From Methylomicrobium sp035916875 (lineage in GTDB: Bacteria > Pseudomonadota > Gammaproteobacteria > Methylococcales > Methylomonadaceae): a stretch of DNA of 36,820 nt. The notes under the pieces were generated by a model. The model ran no database searches. It was not told where the DNA came from and worked only from the letters and a program-made list of their open reading frames with translations. This document shows positions 32,199-36,820 of this stretch, piece by piece (position 1 is the stretch's first letter; each line of letters starts with the position of its first letter). The translations under genes were made by a program, and so were the position numbers. The stretch lies in the NCBI RefSeq assembly GCF_035916875.1, contig NZ_JAXUHN010000045.1, positions 1 to 36,820 on the forward strand, read 5' to 3'.

Positions 32199-33603
32199 GG
32201 GGCCAAGTATTGTACCGATCGCTCCGAGTTTTATTCTCGCAAAACGGCAGCGAACGATCAGGTTTCCGAATATCTGGCTTTAACCCGCCCTCGCCTTTTC
32301 TCTCAAACATTTGATGCCATCGGCGGAAAGAAAACGGCAATAGCGCTGCCAGAAAAAAGCTGCATTACCGCATCTACACGTTGAGCCGACTCAGGTTTGC
32401 GCGCTTTAGCGCGCATTGCAAATTCATGCGGTCTTTGCCGGGATCAATTCCGATGACCATCGGCTTGGCCAGTTTTCCGTAGAAGCGCCTGTTAGACAAT
32501 TACCCCATCAGCATACCTTTATACATAAGTCAGAAAACCCTTTATATATCAATGGCGTTGTGAATTAGCAACAACTTTGATTATTGTATAAAGACATGAC
32601 CTCAGTCTTGAGCCAGATAAATCCCCCTACGGATGTCGACATACCGCTGGAATAATCGACCAGTCGTTCGATTTGTAGGCCCTGTTCCCCGCAAGTGCCA
32701 AAAAATTTGTCCGATGCTTTTTTGAATCCGGATCGTGCTCTCCCGAAGTTTTCGACCTGAATCTTCGAATTCGCTACGACCCATTGCACCAGATTTGCGG
32801 TGGTTTCACGCCGACTGAAAAGGTGCTTGCGCGGGCGGGGGGGGCATTCGCGGGCGTCGTCAGCACACCGAAACTCAAACGGCAAGGCGGCTTGGAAGTT
32901 CCCAGACGGTTTTGACAACTTGGAATTCGAACCCTGTCAATAACTGAACGGGGAATGATTTATATCTATGCCAACTAATTTTTAAAAGTCAAAATCCGAA
33001 TTTTATATTTGATCCTGTGCTCATGGCTTATTTTGAAGCCTGGTTTGCCTTATTTTAAGCTATAGTTGAAAGTGCTTTCCGGATTTCTAATGCATCTGGT
33101 ATCTGTCCGACTCGCAATGCATTGACTTTGAAATCTGCCGCCAGGAAACTTTACGAGAATCAACAGTTTACAAACTCAACGTTTACCGCGGACATAGTCA
33201 TATTTTACCTTTCACGGGTATTCTTAGGAGCCCTTATGATTGTTTATATACACCGTTGCTTCAGTTCATTTCAACCTCATCATCCTAAGGTTAGGCGTTC
33301 AGAAGCCGCACTATTCGATCAATAGATACCTGGCATATTAATTGCTAAAAATTGCTTTGTATGATCCAAATATCATTTTTCCCGAATAACGATTTGCACA
33401 TGTCACGAATTATTGAAAAACGGATGGACACCCAATTAATATAGAAGTGCGATTCATATACTTTTTGCTTATCTATGCATAAAAAAGCCAGGAAACCACC
33501 TGCAAGTTGATTTATGAATAATAATTTTTGTCTGCATTCCGACTTAAGGCTGTATAAAATGAACTTTCAAATCTCCCATAGGTTATCGACTACAGGTATT
33601 AAG
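32199..33603. other. Long AT-rich intergenic zone without a supported gene
   Basis: About 1.4 kb. Short frames occur at 32565-32918 (minus) and 33122-33325 (plus) but neither shows a ribosome-binding site, codon pattern or motif that I trust. A 28-codon minus-strand frame at 32374-32460 reads MVIGIDPGKDRMNLQ, which could be a tiny remnant of an IS110/RuvC-like transposase start or chance. The sequence becomes very AT-rich after 32940 and looks like decayed DNA. Confidence 0.4.
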
Positions 33604-33903
33604 ATGACCAAGTTCCCCCTATTCATTATATTGCTTTACTTTTTACCCATTACCTCCTTTGCAGAGTACGAAGACAATCACAGAATGATACCTATAGAAA
33701 CATTCAAGGATAGGTTTACTATGGGAGAGCTTATCGCCATATCAACTGCTTACTCCAATGACTCCTATATCCATGACGCCGTATCGAAATTAGAGCGCAT
33801 GAATAGTGTAGATTTGGATAGTGAGCTTATTAAGAAAGACGTGAATTACTTAACATCAAAATCAATCCTGTCACAAAATAGAGCCAGAGATATTTTAAAA
33901 TAA
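33604..33903 (+). CDS. Small exported protein of unknown function
   Basis: 99 residues from the ATG at 33604; the frame extends back to 33514 but the shorter start gives a clean signal peptide (MTKFPLFIILLYFLPITSFA) with cleavage after SFA. The mature part (EYEDNHRMIPIETFKDRFTM and onward) is acidic, mostly helical and without Cys. No strong ribosome-binding site is visible. The sequence is AT-rich and codon use differs from the core genes, suggesting acquired DNA. No family recognised. Confidence 0.6.
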   Translation: MTKFPLFIILLYFLPITSFAEYEDNHRMIPIETFKDRFTMGELIAISTAYSNDSYIHDAVSKLERMNSVDLDSELIKKDVNYLTSKSILSQNRARDILK

Positions 33904-34107
33904 ACACACCCTTTTTATATTATTTTTAAAACTAAAGATACCCCATGCCATTAATAGGCTGTTGAAAAACATACCTTATACGCTATATATGCGCCATATA
34001 TAGTACATCGACTAGCATGCAGCAACTATACCTTGAACCTCAATGCTGAAAAATCAGAGAAAATCAACCGCCTGTTAAGATAATCTCGACCAATAACTCA
34101 TTTTCCA

Positions 34108-34165
34108 TTAAGTGCTTCGCATGAAGTTCGCTTGCAATAGTCACTCGGTAAATCAACGACTTGCA
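34108..34165 (+). repeat. Imperfect direct repeat, copy A
   Basis: AAGTGCTTCGCATGAAGTTC and onward resembles the copy at 34491. Translated in one frame both encode SAS-x-EVRLQ, after which copy A has a stop and copy B continues. A duplicated gene end is likely. Confidence 0.6.
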
Positions 34166-34268
34166 CCATCCCAGTAACACAAACGAATTTCCCGCTGCCC
34201 GCTCAACAAAACATTCAGAAACAGTCAATAAATATAATATTAGTCGAGAGAAATAAAAAAATATATAT

Positions 34269-34544
34269 TTGATAATTTTAAATATACATATGAATTCGAT
34301 AAGTAAATATATTGGCTTATTGCCGCTCAAAATCAACCTACCCGCGTTCAGCACTGTTAATCCTTCCTTATTGAAATATTTAGCTTTTTACTTGATTTCA
34401 GGAACTACGTTCGCAGCAGTTCTTAACGGCGATATAGTTAATTCATTCCTTGAAATTAGCTTGAATCTCATAATCTTGGTAATCATTATAAGTGCTTCGC
34501 GAGAAGTTCGTTTGCAACCTGTGAATAGCAAATCAATGACTTAG
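34269..34544 (+). CDS. Possible small membrane protein, probably a remnant
   Basis: 91 codons with two hydrophobic stretches (LLKYLAFYLISGTTFAAVL and ISLNLIILVIIISA) and a basic C-terminus (SREVRLQPVNSKSMT). No strong ribosome-binding site. AT-rich DNA easily gives such frames by chance; the repeated C-terminus at copy A is the one argument for real coding ancestry. Low confidence. Confidence 0.25.
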   Translation: MIILNIHMNSISKYIGLLPLKINLPAFSTVNPSLLKYLAFYLISGTTFAAVLNGDIVNSFLEISLNLIILVIIISASREVRLQPVNSKSMT

Positions 34545-34548
34545 AGAG
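34491..34548 (+). repeat. Imperfect direct repeat, copy B
   Basis: AAGTGCTTCGCGAGAAGTTC and onward; about 40 of the first 55 positions agree with copy A by eye, including an AATCAA-GACTT block at the end. It forms the 3' end of the short membrane-like ORF at 34269-34544. Confidence 0.6.
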
Positions 34549-34771
34549 CTCAAGAAATGCCAATGAACTTGTTGCTATTCACTTATTAGGGCTAATTATA
34601 GTTGAAAAGGCATGGCCATCATTTAATCAATTGCTGACATCCGTGATAATTTGTGAAAACTTGTTTTTAGCATTGGATATAGGAGCAGAAGTAATAGAAT
34701 ATTTTTTAGAAACAACTCCTTATCAGCATTATGCCTCCCTGCTTAGCCTAATTTTATTGTTATTACATATA
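34529..34771 (+). pseudogene. Membrane-protein remnant cut by IS1380 insertion
   Basis: An open frame without a start codon runs from 34529 (after TAG at 34526-34528) to the IS1380 left end. It encodes ANELVAIHLLGLIIVEKAWP, then LLTSVIICENLFLALDIGAE and ASLLSLILLLLHI, a coding-like pattern of membrane helices. At the junction before insertion, the frame would stop two codons later (HIF then TAA). Family unknown. Confidence 0.3.
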
Positions 34772-36464
34772 CCTGAATCCGTGTTCAATATTTATTAAGA
34801 TATTGATATAATTGGGAATAAATGCGATATTCTCTTCACCCAAATCGATCATGCCGAGATTTCATCTGAAACAAAGCCGTCGCCATATAACTTCCCATGC
34901 CGGTTTGGTACTGGTGGGCCAGTGTGCGGATGCCGCCCAGATCGACCGTCTGGATAGCCGGTATCCCACCAGCAAAGGACTGCGGACTTCCGACATTGTG
35001 AAAAGCTACCTCGGCTTGTTGAGTTTGGGTAAGAGCAACTTTGAAGCGATCGAGGCGTTTCGTAACGAGCCGTTTTTCAGGCAGGCGTTGAACGTGCAAA
35101 AAGTCCCGTCCAGCGTGTGGCTTCGGCAACGGTTGGAGCGCTTGGCGGAAGGGTCAGCAAAAGGCGTCGGTTTACGCGACGTCCTGGCGGAGCAGAGCGT
35201 TACGCTGTTGCAGCGTACTGGCGCACCGATCAGCGCGCATCAGGGTTTTGTCAACGTCGACTTCGATACCTTCGTGCTGGACAACAGCGGCACCAAAAAG
35301 GAACACGTCAGCCGCACCTATCAGGGCGTGGACGGTTACACGCCGATCGCCGCCTATTTGGGAAACGAAGGCTGATGTCTGGGCTTGGAACTGCGCCCCG
35401 GCAGTCAGCACAGCGCGCTGGAAACGCACTATTTCCTGGAGCGGGTATTGCTGCGGGTACGGACGTTGGCGCCCGCCGATCAGGCGGTGTTGACGCGCTC
35501 GGACAGCGGCTTCGATTCCGCACGCCTGCTGTTTCAACAGGATGACGAGAAACGCGCCTGGGCCGAGAGTGGCCGACGCTTTGAATACCTGGTGAAATGG
35601 AACCCGCGCAAACAAGACGTAAACGACTGGCTCTTACTTGCCGAGCAGGCCGGCGCCTGGCGCGACGCGCGTCCGGGCAAGCGCGTGGCGCTGCTCGACC
35701 TCAGCGTCGAACGCGCCTGGGCCAAACAGAGCCGGCGCTTTCGCCTGATCGTGCGTTTGATCGAGCGCACCACCGACAAAAAAGGCCAACACCTGTTGCT
35801 GCCCGACTATCAACTGGAAGGCTGGTGAACGAGCCTGGACAGCGCGCCCGCCGAGGTCATTCAGCGCTATGCCGAGCACGCCACGCACGAGCAATATCAC
35901 AGCGAATTCAAAACCGATCTCGATCTGGAACGCTTGCCGTCCGGCAAATTCGACTGTAATGATCTGATCCTGCAAGTGGCCATGCTCGCCTACAACAGCC
36001 TGCGCCTGATCGGCCAGCTCGGGCTGACCGGCGAACTCAGCCCGGTGCGCCATCCGGCCAAGCGCCGCCGTCTGCGGACCGTCTTGCAGGAAATCATGTA
36101 CTGTGCCGCCCAGTTCGTGCGCAAAGCGCGGCAGTTGCTGCTGGATTTTGGCCAGCATTGCCCGAGCTTCAAGGCCTTCGCTTCAGTACAAGATCAGTTG
36201 CTGGCAGGTGCATCACCGTGATTGGGGGAGTTCCCGCGCCTATTAGCTTCGTGCTCCCGAAGGTTACCCGGCGGGAACAGTTCGCTATGGCCCGCGTTTG
36301 GGATAGGGTGTTTCGTTGTGGCAACTCGCCTGTTATGAACGGAAAAAAATGGCCGTTTTCGCGCTTCGGTGATCTAAATTCAGTCGCACTATGACGTGAC
36401 GGCGATTTTAAATTTTGCAATCCGGCAAAAAAGCCCTGGCTGGGATTTTGAGCACGGATTCAGG
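34772..36464 (+). mobile_element. IS1380-family insertion sequence
   Basis: 1693 bp. The left end CCTGAATCCGTGTTCAATAT (34772-34791) is mirrored at the right end (36445-36464, reverse complement CCTGAATCCGTGCTCAAAAT), 18 of 20 bases agreeing. A 5-bp duplication ATATA flanks it (34767-34771 and 36465-36469). The single transposase frame is interrupted by two TGA codons. About 240 bases after the transposase stop are non-coding. Ends, size and transposase type all agree with the IS1380 family. Confidence 0.92.
34851..36221 (+). pseudogene. IS1380-family transposase with two in-frame TGA codons
   Basis: Start ATG 34851 (MPRFHLKQSRRHITSHAG), end TGA 36219-36221; 457 codons in one unbroken frame apart from TGA at 35373-35375 and 35826-35828. 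DDE motifs are visible: the first Asp region VNVDFDTFVLDNSGTKKEHV, the second in LTRSDSGFDSARL, and the Glu in YHSEFKTDLDLERLPSGKF. YQGVDGYTPIAAYLGNEG precedes the first TGA and LLPDYQLEGW the second. Both TGAs lie where TGG (Trp) would fit. There are no frameshifts. Either the element died recently by two G-to-A changes, or the stops are read through at low level. Confidence 0.9.
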
Positions 36465-36702
36465 ATATATTCTAAAAAATTCTTTTAACCATAGCGTCTT
36501 TAAAACTATAGTTCTTGAGCTCTTTTATTTTTCCGCAACAGATGGAGTCCCTCTCATGCTGCTTAGTTGATTTTTTAAGAAAAGTCCACCGGAAGAGATG
36601 TAAGTTCAACTAATTTTATAAACACAGGAGAGCTACTAAGAGTCAACATATATCCACTAGTCAAGGGATACCAGAGCACTTTTGGGCTTACTGAATAGCA
36701 AC
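36465..36702. other. Spacer between IS1380 and an IS3-family end
   Basis: 238 bases of AT-rich sequence including one copy of the ATATA duplication. No gene or motif recognised. Confidence 0.35.
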
Positions 36703-36820
36703 TGAACCGTCCCGGTTTTCCCGGAGACTGTTAGTTGTGAGTCATGCTGCGAGAGCCGACTCGGAAAGTTGTTGATAATACCTTGTTTCCGCTTCTGCCG
36801 GAGGGATATTGCCAATCGGG
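36703..36820 (-). mobile_element. IS3-family element, right end only
   Basis: TGAACCGTCCCGG starts at 36703 and continues through GGAGACT at 36729, the usual terminal inverted-repeat pattern of one IS3-family group. The transposase C-terminus follows. The rest of the element lies outside the window. Confidence 0.8.
36742..36820 (-). CDS. IS3-family transposase (OrfB), C-terminal 25 residues
   Basis: Partial gene on the minus strand, entering from the right edge and stopping at TGA 36742-36744. The visible sequence PIGNIPPAEAETRYYQQLSE and SALAA matches the typical C-terminus of IS3-family OrfB, an rve-type integrase. Catalytic residues are outside the window. Confidence 0.85.
   Translation of the reverse strand, partial: PIGNIPPAEAETRYYQQLSESALAA

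Larger units (their letters stand above)
33904..34771. other. AT-rich zone with repeats and membrane-protein remnants
   Basis: Nearly 0.9 kb. It contains the imperfect direct repeat listed separately, a possible short membrane ORF at 34269-34544 and an interrupted coding-like stretch ending at the IS1380 border. Stop codons are frequent. I see no terminator or promoter I could name. Confidence 0.4.

Noticed and set aside
32374..32460. Short minus-strand frame starting MVIGIDPGKDRMNLQ, resembling the start of an IS110/RuvC-like protein
   Set aside because: Only 28 codons and no continuation in any frame; too short to call.
32565..32918. 117-codon minus-strand frame
   Set aside because: Starts with TTG without ribosome-binding site, and composition and sequence look non-coding.
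34064..34354. 96-codon minus-strand hydrophobic frame
   Set aside because: Opposes repeat copy A and arises easily in AT-rich DNA; the plus-strand repeat evidence is better.
35373..35828. TGA reassigned to Trp in this organism
   Set aside because: Intact genes in the window end with TGA in the right place (sir2, the 2OG oxygenase, nrtC), and apart from the transposases no gene has in-frame TGA.
1..36820. CRISPR array or rRNA operon
   Set aside because: No regularly spaced repeats of suitable length and no rRNA sequence were seen on either strand.

Overview
The window reads as a chromosomal segment of a gammaproteobacterium. A methanotroph-like (Methylococcales) host is my best guess, from the overall flavour of rep, mutM, yfbR, nasT and the nitrate transporter proteins together with an outer-membrane alginate-export-like porin beside an nrt operon. 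The genus is inference, not proof. Mobile DNA lies at both ends and two chromosomal blocks lie between.

Layout. (1) 1-3869: a complete but dead IS4-family element (153-3860) with perfect 18-bp terminal inverted repeats and a 9-bp target duplication. Its transposase gene carries an in-frame TGA and is split by a nested ~2.4-kb serine-recombinase element that entered right after the codon for the catalytic Glu. (2) 3870-6730: accessory remnants: a 5'-truncated hypothetical gene, a frameshifted SagB/ThcOx-type nitroreductase and two small hypothetical genes. (3) 6778-20655: the most interesting block. It contains two exported proteins (one with a FlgT-like N-terminus), a NADAR/YbiA protein, a YfbR-type HD nucleotidase, a Sir2 deacylase, an Oxygenase-NA (PF09859-like) 2OG-Fe(II) dioxygenase, a WYL regulator, a PPP-type protein phosphatase, a two-module AAA+ ATPase and several conserved proteins of unknown function. 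Four divergent intergenic regions in this block each contain two copies of a dyad close to ACGACA-N5-TGTCGC/T. The best copy, with 11-bp perfect arms, covers the WYL gene's own promoter. I propose that this is a previously undescribed WYL-controlled regulon concerned with NAD/ADP-ribose and nucleic-acid modification or repair.

(4) 21027-23142: tRNA-Arg(CCG) and rep helicase. (5) 23459-31253: a nitrate assimilation block: nasT (ANTAR antiterminator), a protein with three tandem GAF-like modules, then nrtA, nrtB, a fused double-ATPase nrtC/D, and an outer-membrane porin. nrtA is preceded by a sigma-54 promoter, an NtrC-like site and a leader RNA with a long-range stem closing just upstream of the start codon. 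(6) 31383-32198: mutM. (7) 32199-36820: an AT-rich decayed zone with a small exported protein, a degenerate direct repeat and truncated membrane-protein remnants, a complete IS1380-family element (inverted repeats and 5-bp target duplication) whose transposase has two in-frame TGA codons, and finally the edge of an IS3-family element running off the window.

How the parts work together: the nitrate block would be transcribed by sigma-54/NtrC under nitrogen limitation, with a second control in the leader RNA by NasT. The WYL regulon appears as four back-to-back transcription pairs under one shared operator, so its members probably respond together to one signal.
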